Below are positions 23,246 to 35,551 of a DNA stretch of 64,000 bases, in pieces (position 1 is the first letter of the stretch; each line of letters opens with the position of its first letter). The translations under genes were made by a program, and so were the position numbers. The notes under the pieces were generated by a model. That model saw only the letters and a list, made by a program, of their open reading frames with translations. It was not told where the DNA came from and did not search any database. This DNA is from Acanthochlamys bracteata. Lineage: Eukaryota > Streptophyta > Magnoliopsida > Pandanales > Velloziaceae. Where the stretch lies: positions 377,001-441,000 of the forward strand of contig CM034126.1 of NCBI GenBank assembly GCA_019914995.1, written 5' to 3'.

Positions 23246-26200
23246 TCAGACTAAGCAACCTTTGAAAGCTTTTCTCAGGGCCGTATCGTCCAAGTTCCTC
23301 CCGATAAATACAAGCTTACTGACCCTTTGCTCATCAGGTCCCCACGGTTTACCGGGGCAAACATCCAACATAGAATGCACGCCCTAAGAAGGAAAATGGA
23401 AAAAGAGAATTTAGGGCACGACAATATCTGGTAAGTGAATAGGTGTAATAAGATTGCATGCAGCAGCCAGAGCAGAATGGGTAATATCTTGAGTTCCCGA
23501 GAGAGTACAAGTAAACAGACAGATAACAGTAAAAAGAACTGTGCTTAACTTTCAACTCTTGGGTGACAAGCTTAGTTATATTAGTAGAAAGCAATGCACC
23601 AGATAACAGCGTAATACATCAACCTAAGTCTTTAGTTCAGTTTATGGGCATCTATAGAGACCAGCCAAATATAAGCACACATTATTATGTGTATTTTCAA
23701 TTAAACAAGAAAGATTTAGTACCTGGAAGACAAAACAACCAGTAGAATCATTGACGTTAAGAACTCCCTTCATCCTATATAAATCTTCTCCCTTCTCATC
23801 AACCAGTCTCTCAAGCCAGTCATTCACCTACATCCATGATAATTACAGAAAGTTCAATGAGCAAATTTAAGCCAGAATACAATACCACAAGGTATATCAA
23901 ACAGAAATATGAGGTTCGATAAAGTCTAGATTTGGAATGCATGTTTGTGCAGGATGGAAAAGAAAACAGGCAACCTATGCAGAAAGCAGATGTCGAAATT
24001 TTCTTTTACATTCTAAATTCAGTAGAGCTAACAAGTTGGTGCTATACCTCATCGAGATCAAGTGTGCCCTCTGAAACTATACTGACACTTGATACAGCAG
24101 AATCATGCTTATGATCATGATGGCGTTCTTCATGACAACCATGGTCACCTGCTACAGGTATTAAACTGTATAAGAAAAGCATACCACCATACTGTAGTGG
24201 TGCATGGTGAGAGTTTAACCTTAAAGAGAAAGAGAACTTGCAAAACAAGATAAAGCATCTAACACTAAATAATTAAAAGCAATGAATGACAACAATAATT
24301 GTATTTCATCACTGCATGACCTAACCATAACAGATGGCAACAGCAAAAAAAAAACTTGATATATGATTGAGCAGATAGAAAGATGGATGGAAGATGGATA
24401 AATGCAAGTGGGTCATCTCATACATACGCACTCCACTGACTCTTGTTATATCGGGAACGGGGTTTATCTAATTGCATCCATTTTTAGCAAGCATAGCTAT
24501 GTTTCATATGAAGGAATGTGTCGAAAAGAAATTACCATCCCCATGATCATGATGGTTTCTATCACCTTGAACTTCAGAGTCTATCCTGAAAATGAAAGCA
24601 TGAAACCCATGACAATTTATTCCCTCAATGATGAAAATCCAAATTTTGTAAAAAACACCATCAACAAGCATAAATAGAAGAGATGCAGAAAAAGTATGTA
24701 CTAACATCAATACTAACAAACAAAAACAACAATAACAAACCTTTCAAGATCATATCCACCAATCCCTAAAACAAAGTCCATATCAACAACTCCATATGTT
24801 GATTTCCTAATTTGTGCCATCCCATTAATATGCTGCAAGAAAATTAAATATCAATGAAAGAGGTTTTAGAAAAAGAGAAAAAAAAAATATTTTTAGAGGC
24901 ATCACAATTTACAAAGCCAGGTTAAATGTCTACCTGGATTCTCCTAGTTAGTATATCTAACTCTTCTTCGCTCACCAAGTCAACCTGTGAAAACAAGAGA
25001 TAATTGGAATACTCAGAAAATACAAGCTAAAGCAAAATAATACAAAAACAACTAAAGCCTACATCATGCCCAACGCAGCTTGCAGCTCTTCATGACTACC
25101 TTGTTCAATAAGATTCGATCTGCATAAGCCACTTGTTCAACAGCCTCATTCACTACCCATCTAGGCTTGACTTCGTTCAGATGTTGCATAGCATGCTTGC
25201 AGTCCACCAATGTAACAACCCCATCAAGCTTGACATGCTGCACAACAAGCTCATCTGAACAAAATGTCTCAATCACAGGAGCGGGTTTTGCTAGACCTGT
25301 CAAGCAAGTCAAAAAGTTATTAATCAATTTGTTACAGTCAAAAGTTAAATCCCATAAATAAACTCCTTTTTTGAATCTCTCAGATATACAATTTTCAGTT
25401 GATAATGACAGCAAAACCATACATGCAAGCTGTGCTATGCAGAAGGATTGCAGAAACTGTAGCAGGACATGGTCATTAAGAAGTACAAGGATTGACATCA
25501 AACTCTGACAAACTTAGCATCTAGTTCGTCACTCGTCTTAGAATATTTTACCATTCATGAGTTACACTAAGACAAACAAGACAAGGACAACAATCAGTAA
25601 GTCCTGGTTCTCCAGAACATCCTTCAGAATAGATTTAAGTGTATGAAGGCAGAGTTATGGCAAACCAGGTTGTTATAGCGATACCCTATGACACGTTATG
25701 ACCTTCTGGTTTCTCATAACAATCAGAACATCCTGGTTCGCCATAACATCCAAGGCCATAGATGCATGCATAAGAACCTACACATTACCTGCAGAAATAA
25801 TCATGGAAAAGTTGACAGGTAAAAACAAAATGACGCAAAAGACACAAAATCACAACAGAATCTGCGCTAAGTAGTAGTCGTATTTGACGAATTAGTTAAA
25901 AGTACACACGAAAACATATAGATAATCAGGTGTATCATAGCAGGTGTTCCAAAAGAAAATTTAAGAAAAAACGACAGAACGCTGAGATCATTACAAGAAC
26001 AGAACAATCTCATCATTGAACCAATTTCTGATGTGTCAATGTTCACATATCATTTTTTCAAGCATACATACAGTGGCCTACAGCACCAAAACACAATACA
26101 CTTCAATTCTGGTCACTCTACCTGTAGTTTCAATGACGATGTGATCAAACTTGTCCTTCTTCTGTTTTACCAATTTCAGAAGCATCTTAACTAGATCTCC

Positions 26201-28139
26201 TCGCACAGTGCAACATAAGCACCCATTGTTAACCATTACAATGTCCTCAGCTACAGAGGAATGGTTTGCCACTAGTGAACTATCAATATCTACCTCGCCA
26301 AACTATCAAGAGAAATAAAATAGCATATGAGCATATCATGTCATCAAAAAAGTAAGACCATCGAGTATGAAAGCATGTGTACTCAAATTTTCTGAATAAA
26401 AAATGAGAATGCATCCCATCCTTATAGTAATTATAGTCAGAAGAAGGGGATCTTTGCACAATAAAAATCTCAAAATGCCACCTAATACACTCAGTACAAG
26501 AAAGAAGCTAAGGCCTAATTCATATGTCATAGGAGTGGCTTGATGTAATAGTCAGAATTGTGTTACAGTTGCTAGTAACTAGAGGAGTACAGTGTCACTT
26601 AAGATAGATTAAAGCTCATGACAGTATATGCACAGTGTAAGGAAGCTAAGTGCTTGTTTGGACTTGAGATGACTAGAGATGGTTCAACCAAATTTTGCAT
26701 TGGCAGATTTGCAGGATAACCAGAACATGCATATAGGAATACTTAAGTCAATAAGGATTAGCAGATATATAAAAAATTCCCGAAAACCATATCCAAAGTA
26801 TCCTTTCAGCTCAAGGCAGGTCTTCAGGAACTTAAAAGATGAGATATTTATCCACTGGTGAAAAGCAGTTACAAAAATGGCCACAACTTAAGGCTGGAAA
26901 GATTATAGGCAAGTAGCACCAAAACCAAAAATGGAAAACATAAAGCCGTTTTAGTATCCTAATGGCCACAACAATATAAATACAATGAAATGAATGAACA
27001 ATGAGGAAGTATTTCTCAGGCAGTATTCACAAAAAGAAAAAGAAGCTAGAGCTCATGAGCTTGTATAAACTGCTTGCATTCTAAATTATATTATCAGATG
27101 TTCCAATCTACAAAGAACCATGGGAAGACTTTAAAAGCATGACAGTTTTGGAATTATAATTGAATCGCAGTGCTGTTCCAGGAGAAGAGTAAAAACTTTT
27201 CGGGTAGGAAACAATATCTCATGTTAAAGGGTACTTTCAAGAAGAGAGCCGCTGAACATATGCCGGTCATGTCAACTAAGTGCTTCAAAGGTACACAAAC
27301 AAACTTCCACATATTCCTTTACTTCAAAAAAAGCAAATAAGAATTAAAGCAAAGTTGCTGACAACATTGAAAAATTAACTTTATCTGTCACTGTGCAAAC
27401 ATTTGAGCACTGTTACCTCATTCTCAATAACTGCAATTCTTTTTCCATGTTGAGACGTCAAAATGTGGTTGAGGAGGGTCGTCTGCAAATAGACTCCAAT
27501 CACTATGAAATCAACCAACAGTAATGATTCTAACAACAACAAGATGCTAAGCGTCCAACATAAAGAAATAAAATCTTCATTAGTGCAACATCACCATGAT
27601 GTACACATTCACTGATGAGCCATAATCTTGCTTCCAAAATCTATGCACTTGCAAACACACAATATATATACCTATTCTAAAGCTCAGTAACACTTCCCTA
27701 AAATCGCTAACACATGAATTAACACAAAAGAAAATTTCTCTACACAACTGATGACTTTATTGGCATAGAAACTTAACTGAGGAAAACTAACCACTATACC
27801 AGTAAAAAGAAACCTTTTCATTTACCTGAGTTATCTCAAAATCGAAATGACATAAGAAACAATATATAAACAAAAAATGAGCCATTTTCCGTTCCAAACC
27901 TTTCCAGCACCGAGGAAACCAGTAATAACTGTAGCAGGAACACGAGAATCAATCTCAAGAGCCTTAGCAGCAGCATCTGATGCCACTGTCCTCGATCCCA
28001 ACGGCAGCGAGGGAATTAAACTGCGGGAAACGACTGAATGAATACTTCGAACTGGAAACGAATTCAACCAGCAGTGAGTGATGATAAGCTGGTTTACTGA
28101 TCTCGAAGCCCTCGAGATCAGAAAACGCGTAATCGCCAT
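23246..28139 (-). CDS. CobW/COG0523 family GTPase (metallochaperone-type)
   Basis: A G3E-class P-loop GTPase. COG0523 proteins are proposed metal (often zinc) insertases or chaperones. Ten exons: 28139-27900, 27482-27417, 26302-26122, 25296-25100, 24984-24934, 24832-24741, 24585-24536, 24148-24048, 23827-23723 and 23383-23246; 406 aa, all in frame. Motifs: Walker A GFLGAGK|TTLLN split by intron 1; metal-binding CXCC in NNGCLCCTVRGDL; Walker B/G3 HIVIETTGLAKP; guanine-specificity NKVD split by intron 4; CobW C-terminal domain in the last three exons. A His/Asp-rich loop (HHDHGD, then HEERHHDHKHD) precedes the C-terminal domain. The first 55 residues are Ser/Arg-rich with few acids (MAITRFLISRASRSVNQ), consistent with an organelle transit peptide, probably mitochondrial; this is inference. 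The ATG at 28139 is preferred over an upstream in-frame GTG. Confidence 0.9.
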
Positions 28140-28383
28140 TGATGAACACAACTGCAGGCTCACAAGCTTTAAAACCCTGAAAGAAATAAGGGAAGCAGCA
28201 GGGTTTTGTAAGAAATAATAGTCTCCGCTCAGTTTTATTGGGGATAATTATGGGCCGGCCCAATTAGAGAAAAAAAGTCTCCTCCCAGTTTTATTGGCTC
28301 ATGTTCCAAATTCTACCCGAATTACCCCTGCATCGGTGTCGCTTGAGTCGCTACGGATCAGCTCGCCGGAGGTCGAAGGAGAG
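28140..28383. promoter_or_regulatory. Shared bidirectional promoter of COBW and CDKE genes
   Basis: Only 244 bp separate the two divergent start codons. At 28251-28262, within a few bases of the midpoint, lies the perfect 12-bp palindrome TGGGCCGGCCCA: two abutting, inverted site II (TGGGCC) elements. It is flanked by two direct copies of a 21-bp sequence (28221-28241 and 28277-28297; core CAGTTTTATTGG) differing at two positions. Each ends in ATTGG, a CCAAT box on the minus strand. Confidence 0.7.
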
Positions 28384-31300
28384 ATGGGAGACGGTGGCGG
28401 TGGTGGTGGAGTAAGAGGCGGTGGAGGGGTTGGTGGAGGGATGAATAGGCCGGTGTGGCTGCAGCAGTATGAATTGATGGGAAAAATTGGAGAGGGAACT
28501 TACGGGTTGGTGTTCTTAGCAAAGACGAAAACGAGGAAAAATTTTATCGCAATTAAAAAGTTTAAGCAGTCTAAAGATGGCGATGGTGTCTCACCGACTG
28601 CAATCAGAGAGATTATGGTAAAACTTATTGATTTAGGTTTCTTTGATTGCTTCAGTTTCTATCTGTTGGTACATTGAAATAAATTTTGTCTTTCTTTTTT
28701 GTTTTTGTTAATTTGAAGTAGTTATAGTGCTAGGTTTATGAATAGTTTCTTTATATTTTAGTGACCGATGCTTTGTTTTTTTTTTTATAATATAGTTGAT
28801 GTCTGCAGTATTGAGGTAAGCTTTGAAATCAGCAGTCCACTGTTATATGCAATTGAAGTTTCATTGTGCTTATGTAGATCATGTTGCTAAAATTGCAACT
28901 GAAGCCACAGCATTGTTAAGTGTATAAAGTTTGTATTTAGGATTTCAACAAGTTCAATTATCTTGACATGGACCAACGTTTAAGTTCGTTATTATTAAAA
29001 TTTTAATGTTTGTAATATCCAAACATAGCAAGTGTGTTGTGTATGCTTAACAGCAATTGTTTCTTGCTTTTGTTACAGCTGCTTCGGGAAATTTCTCATG
29101 AAAATGTTGTAAAGCTGGTAAATGTGCATATCAACCATGCAGATATGTCGCTGTATCTAGCATTTGACTATGCTGAGCATGACCTGTATGTAAGTTTTCT
29201 TCGTTTTGTATTTTCTCAAGACTGTCATCTTACTCTTAAAAAGTATCAAGCCACTTTTGATGTTTGATATGTGCTTACTTCTAGTGCTTCTTTACTTCAA
29301 TAACCTTTCATTTGCCTTTCTTTGTATAGCCAATTTTATATTTGACCTAACTTCTTAATGAAAATAGATATGTTTGCATGGTTATATCATTAGTATTATG
29401 TGTAGGATCCACAATATGTTTAAAGTTTCTGGTTACTTATGGAATGAACCATGTGAGCACATCTTTATTTATTCCAGTTCTAATTATGTTTTTTTTCTTG
29501 TTATGGAAAAAAGGAAATTATCAGACATCACCGGGAGAAACTTAGTCAGCCAATTAATCATTATACAGTAAAGTCATTACTCTGGCAGCTGCTTAATGGA
29601 CTGAACTATCTTCACAGGTATTGGGCACAAGATGTTCCTTTGGTTTTATTTGATAAGACTTTATATGATCTTGTATATGATGGATTTGTTTTTTTTTTCT
29701 TTCTTTAAGGCTTAGTTTGTTGTTGTTGTATATATGATGGATTTGTTGAGATTTAAGAAACTGAGTAAGTATTTATGTATCTTTCTGGTTTGATTTATGC
29801 GATCATAGCCTGTAATAAGATCTATAGGTTGGACAGTTGAATATTTTCTTTTTTGGTTGCAGTAATTGGATTATCCACCGTGATCTTAAGCCATCCAACA
29901 TCCTGGTAACATATTCATGATTTAAATTCATCGCAGAAGTCTGTGACCATGCGTTTCCTTAATTTAGGCTACCTAAGCTGGTTGATGATATGATTCAGGT
30001 TATGGGGGAGGGTGAGGAACAAGGAGTTGTTAAAATTGCAGATTTTGGACTTGCCAGGATTTACCAAGCTCCACTGAGGCCGTTATTTGAAAATGGGGTA
30101 GAGTGTAATTTCTACAAGAGTGTTATGTAAACCCTGATTATTTGCATGCCTTTAGCAACTTTAAACATGCTCTTTGCACCTATTCTCTTATCTTCCTTAA
30201 ATACTTGTGCATGTGCTCTATAGTTAAGTGCTCGTCAAATTTCAGGTTGTGGTCACTATCTGGTACCGTGCTCCTGAACTTTTGTTGGGTGCAAAACACT
30301 ACACAAGCGCAGTCGGTATCCTTCCATAATAAAAAAAATTTGTCATTCATATAAACAACTATTCTCTTATGTTTCCTTAAGCTAATATAGATATGTGGGC
30401 TGTTGGATGTATATTTGCTGAACTGCTAACATTGAAGCCCTTGTTTCAAGGTGTGGAAGTGAAAGTTGCTCCAAATCCATTTCAGGTATGATCAGACTTT
30501 GATGCACTTATCATTTTGAATGTCTTTTCTATTACTGATGTACACCCACTTTAATCTAGATCTAATATTGGCTTATTGTTTTATAGCTTGATCAGCTGGA
30601 TAAGATATTCAAAGTTTTAGGTAAGAGATGGTAACAGATTTGTCCATCTGTAGTTATATTATTTCTCACTATCTGCTTTACTCTCAGGGCACCCTACTGT
30701 TGAAAGATGGCCTACATTAGTGAATCTTCCATATTGGCAAAATGATCAGCAACATATCCAAGGGCATAAGTAGTAAGTTTGTCATTTTATCTCATCGAAT
30801 TTGTTGTTATTATAATTTGCTTTAGAGTGCGACTATTTTATTTTCGCAGTGATAACAATTCTCTTCATAATTACGTGCATCTCCTTCCAAAGAGTCCTGC
30901 TTATGATCTCCTGTCGAAGATGCTTGAGTATGCAATCAAACTTTTTTTCTTAAGTATTATATAAATCTATTGAGAATCTTTCCAAAATGTGTGCATTATA
31001 TATATTTTGTTTTATCTCGTATTGCTAGTTCCTGAGGACTTATCTGTAACCTTGTGTTTTTCCTAATACCAACTTGATAAAATGCTTGTCTTAATTTATT
31101 AGCTCCATAGCATATTTCTTCCATCAATGTGTTATTTAAATACCTGATTTAGTGCTAAAGCTAGCTTTCTCTTTATGACTTTTATATTTTTCATCTACAG
31201 ATATGATCCAAGAAAGCGTATAACTGCTGCTCAAGCGCTCGAGCACGAGTAAGAATACTTTCCGCTATGCTGTATCGTTAAAACTTACTGAGTCTTTACT

Positions 31301-32754
31301 TTCATTTTTAGTGTGGATGTTATTGCAGTTTACCTTTTCTCTCCCTTTGTTCATTAATTGATGTCTGTCTTGGCACCATTTTTCTATGTGCAGGTACTTT
31401 AGGATTGATCCTCTTCCAGGACGCAAGTGAGCTCTCTTTCGCTTTTGTGCAATAAACTATGATATATTTCTTAAATTGACTATCAATATCAACTGCAGTG
31501 CCTTGGTGCCATCTCAACCAGGAGAGAAAGTTGTGATTTATCCTCCACGCCCAGTTGATCCAACAATCGATTTTGAGGGAACAGCTAATGTTCAACCTGG
31601 TCAACAGGTATTAGTACAGTTTTGCTCTTTCGTGACGGGCATTTTCCTGAATAATATTTGCACTAATTAATCTGTATGAGAGAGCCAGTATTCATTCTTT
31701 TGCTAGTCTCTGTTTCAATGTTGTTTTATCAAATAATTTGAAATTGACCCATTACATATAGTTTTATGTGATATAGGCTTGTTGGTGATGATCTCTGAGA
31801 AGCAGGAGTGATTATCAGTCCTATCATCTATTGATTGATCTTGTTTGCAGTCTACCCTAAAACTTAATTGTATGGTTTTGGAAATTTAGCTAGTTACCTT
31901 GTTGTATGTTCGTACTGTATCTGTGCAATAAAGTGTAGGATCTTTCTAGGAATTAGGATCTGTCAGATACTAATCCATGGTGTATATTCTCTAATCTTCG
32001 TTTGTTCTTACGTTTTGGACCAGATGTCATCTGCGAATGCCGTCTCTGGTGGTGTAGGGGCTGCATCTGTGGTGGCTCCTAGACCTGTTCCTAGAGCAAT
32101 GCCTCAAAGAATGCCTAATGCAGGCCTTGCTCCTTTTAACATCGCTTCCCAAGCTGCAATGGGGGGCCTAAACCCAAGTGGTATTCCGATGCCACGAGGT
32201 CCTTCAGCCCTGGCTCACCAGCAGCAGGTAATTTTAAAGTTCTTGCTCCTCGTCTATATTTGTTCAGCATCATCCAATTTTTAAGACTACTTCATGAAAA
32301 CTTAAAACATATGCTGCAAGCTAGCCTCATGATACCAAATGCATGGATCATTAAAGAGAAGATCGTAAAGTATTTCTGCTTTTCCTTTTTTGTTACTTGG
32401 TCTTTGCCCTGGATTTGTCTCCCCTTTGATATGTAGAGATGCTGTTCTGATTTATGCTTTGTATGCTTGGACAGCTGAGGCGGAAGGACCAAGGAATGGG
32501 AATGCAGAACCCTGGATATCAGCAGAAGAGGCGTTTTGGCTGTAACTCTCCTATCTTTCAAGCTTTATTTAACTTTTTTTCATATTTACTGCAATTAAAA
32601 TGCGTCGGTTTCTACTTGAGGCCAACACAGCCAACTGTAAAATGCATCAGCCAAGCAAAGACTTCACGTCCAAAGGTTCTGGTTGGCCGAAAGGCCATAG
32701 AGAGTTCTTATATGCAATATATTCAAAAAATTTTCTTTGTTTGTCTGTGCAGAA
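28384..32754 (+). CDS. CDKE: Cyclin-dependent kinase E (CDK8-type, Mediator kinase module)
   Basis: Ser/Thr kinase of the Mediator CDK8 module (HUA ENHANCER 3 in Arabidopsis). Exons: 28384-28617, 29079-29189, 29514-29617, 29863-29905, 29999-30097, 30246-30315, 30391-30485, 30587-30620, 30688-30772, 30850-30927, 31201-31248, 31394-31426, 31499-31607, 32024-32227, 32475-32541, and probably 32753-32754 completing the stop. Motifs: Gly-rich N-terminus, Gly-loop GEGTYG, cyclin-binding SPTAIRE (residues 70-76), [25 protein letters not shown] Pro/Met/Gln-rich tail follows. The sequence up to KRRF is 470 aa, the length I expect for Arabidopsis CDKE1. The frame then stays open for about 110 unconserved codons. 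A GT donor at 32542 and a strong acceptor at 32752 would instead give KRRFG and a stop split by the intron. The exon 3 acceptor (GGAAAAAAG) has a poor pyrimidine tract. Confidence 0.93.
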
Positions 32755-32879
32755 CCATTTTTGTTAACTTAAATCAGATGAACAGCTCTAAGATATGCGT
32801 ATCAACAAATGATGATTTTTTAAGCTGGGAGGCAGCAGTGCGTTCAGGAACCCATGGAATGAGGATTTAGAGCTGGTCA

Positions 32880-33637
32880 TTATTTTGTTGTGATGTTGCT
32901 TCCACTCAGCAAGCAGCAATTGTATGATTTGTGTTGTTGCCATTTATGTACATAACTCGTGTTGTATACAAGAAAAAATATAGAAATAGCTTTATTAACC
33001 CCTATTTGGTTAGCGAATAAAATTTCCACTTCTATCATCCTTTGTGGTGTTCATGTTCTCCAAAAAATGGGCTAGAGTTGACTAATACTTATTTATATTA
33101 AAAACAGTTTTAATCTAACTAAACAACTAATAAAAATAGTTTAATAAAAACTAAAACATTTGTGTGAGTAACTGCTGAAGAAATAAAATCACAAATTCTT
33201 TTCCAAAAGATGCCAGCGCCTGTGGACTAATTAGGTTGCGTTTGGGATTGCATTTCAAAAGGCAATTTTTTAATTTTTTTTTATTTCATATTTTTTAATA
33301 CATATTTTATAAATATTTAAAAAATTTATTTAAAAATTTATAAAATATAAAAATTTTTTAAATATGAGATCTTTTTATTATATATTTTTATTATTTTTTT
33401 TAAAATAAAAAAATAAAACTTATTTTTAAAAAAAAATAAAAATATTTTTTTTAAAAAAAAATTCTATTTCATAAGTAATTTCTGAAGATACAAAATGTTT
33501 TGAAGTTGCAAATAGTTAGGTTACACCGTGCTTTTCGCAAATACAATAGTTCAACCTAAAGCAATACAGGTGGTGAGCTACGAAGCTTGATTATTAAAAG
33601 AATTATTAATACGGCTAAGAACATGAAAGTTCTGACA
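32880..33637. other. Convergent intergenic region between CDKE and bHLH genes
   Basis: Holds the 3' untranslated regions of the two convergent genes. Its middle, 33237-33490, is a copy of the AT-rich MITE-like family (separate entry). No gene is seen. Confidence 0.5.
33237..33490. repeat. AT-rich MITE-like element, copy C
   Basis: The best-preserved copy of the family. The left edge is GCGTTTGGGATTGCATTTC and the right edge is TCATAAGTAATTTCTGAAG, with a nearly pure A/T centre of about 200 bp. It shares a run of more than 30 identical bases with copy A. Confidence 0.55.
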
Positions 33638-35551
33638 CTACCAAGTAGAGCTAGCTGCAGTTGTGCAAAATCTTTCCATGACCTCCAGGATCTTTGTGGC
33701 TATTGCACCAGCGTACACTGTTGATCCTTCACAAATCTGCATAAAAGACATAAAAGCGACACAGTGAATTTGTATGCCGTTTATTGATAATGCAGTTATT
33801 CAGTTGTTTGCATAGTAGAAGTATAGACCTTTGCATTCAGCAAGAAGACGTAGTGGCTTCCGATGAACCCTCCAGCGACATGGCAGAGGTCAAGGTAAAG
33901 CTCATCGAGCACCTTTGCAACTGGAAGTAAGCAGTTGGTCTTCTGCCTAAGCGTGATCTTGATGTTGACCTCATCCTCAATGACCCGGACATCAATGAAG
34001 TTTCCTTTGGATCTCCGTTGCAGCCATGAGCTTCTCAAGGCACCGCCAAGTCCTTGGTCACTGTCGATGTCCTTCAATGGTCGGATAGTTGAGCTCTCGA
34101 CGTCAACTGTACCAGATTCATCCTCTGGCTTCGTCGTCGATGACCTTCTGTCCCATCCATGCTTCTTGTTTTCAACCAATATTTTAAGCTCCATTATTGT
34201 CCGATGGAGCTCCTTGATGTAATCTATGGCATCTCCAACAATGGAAGCCCTGTCGATCTTGAATATGCAAGATCACAGTCAAGTGTAAACACAATGAAAG
34301 GAGAAGGCTCAGTGGAAGTAAAAGAAATTCGAAGAAATGTAAAGAGAAAAATGTTATTCACTAAGAAACAGAACATGTTCAGTGATGAAGAAAACGTCAA
34401 CAATAAATTTTTTTTCTAATTTATCATATGTTAAAGAAAATAGGGAATGCTAGTTTACTTATGGCTAAAGAGGTTCAGAACTTTGATTTGGTCCAAGGAG
34501 CTAGAAGGATATATGATATGATAAATAGAGCAGAAATAGACTGACCAGAAAGAAGTTAAAACGTATGATTATTCCATGGCAGTTGAAGCACAGAAGAGAA
34601 GAATGAAGTTTGTTGTGGAGCCGTACTAGAGAGTTGTTACAAGGTTATGAGTAGCAAACATACCTTTGTAGGGTTAGGAACCAGTGACCTCAATGCCTTG
34701 TACTTTTCATTGAACTGCTGTCTCCTTTGCTTCTCTGTGGGAAATTTTCCATTGTTCACTTCTCCTCTCTCCCTTGTAAACTCCACACCATCCAGCTGTC
34801 TTTTATCATCCATCTCCTGGAATAGCAATCCGCCTCCCCCAGCCATTGAAGCCGCTGATGCAGCTGCAACCTCTTTCTCCTCCATTCCACAGAACAACCC
34901 GTAACTCTGTGGCAGTGCATGGAACAAGTCCCTCAGCATCTGCGGCTGAGGTGGTAGAGAAGAATAGCCTAGCTGCAGTGAATGAGTGGAGGAAGGCAGT
35001 GCAGGAGCATAGCCTAGATGCAGTGCACCAACTGAGTCATAGAGTACCGGACTAGTGACACCTTCGCCTGCCTCTCCAGGCACACCATAGGGCATGAGCG
35101 GAGGGAAGGGTGGTGGGCCAGTGCAGCTGGGCATCTGGAGAAGGTTGAGAAAATCTGGTGGAGCAGCCGCAGTGCCAACATACGATGCATCTGGGTAAGC
35201 TGCTGGATCATCACCATTGGCATAGCATTGCGTGCTGGACAGCATCGGGGCGTTGCATGCTTGCATGTCTTCCATGATAGTAGTTGGTTCCCAGTTGGGA
35301 ACATGGGACTCTGGTGCTGGCTTAATCTCATTACCAAGGTGGTCGTGAAGATGATAAAGTTGCATTCCAGCATCAATAGCTGCATTGTCAGAGGAACCAC
35401 CAGCAGTACTAGGGTTAGAGAAATCATCCATAGAGTAGTCCTCTAGACCAGTACTAACGTAACTGTTATATGCAACTGCTTGAGGAGAACTATCATCAAC
35501 CAGTGGCCCTCCAACAGGATCAAAGTAACTCACATCACTATACATTCTCAT
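33638..35551 (-). CDS. bHLH transcription factor, bHLH010/089/091 (tapetum) type
   Basis: Nuclear transcription factor. Exons: 35551-34664, 34257-33829 and 33736-33638, giving 471 aa in frame. The bHLH domain spans the first intron: GKFPTEKQRRQQFNEKYKAL, then RSLVPNPTK|IDRASIVGDAIDYIKELHRT. The basic region holds the EKQRR variant in place of E-x-x-RR; the E-box contact Glu is present. A C-terminal ACT-like region follows (GNFIDVRVIEDEVNIKITLR). The N-terminal 250 residues are Ser/Pro/Gln-rich, acidic and low in conservation (DYSMDDFSNPSTAGG), fitting an activation region. The phrase FTRERGEVNNGKFPTEKQRR is the signature of Arabidopsis bHLH010/bHLH089/bHLH091, which act redundantly with DYT1 in tapetum and pollen development. 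A tapetal role here is inferred from family. A leader intron is possible (donor near 35965, acceptor near 35575). Confidence 0.92.

Noticed and set aside
28140..28163. Upstream in-frame GTG start for the CobW-type protein
   Set aside because: Plant nuclear genes rarely start at GTG, and the ATG at 28137-28139 gives a good transit-peptide-like N-terminus.
32542..32870. 110-codon continuation of the CDKE frame past KRRF
   Set aside because: It is unlike kinase tails and contains a good terminal acceptor. An intron that completes the stop codon explains it better.
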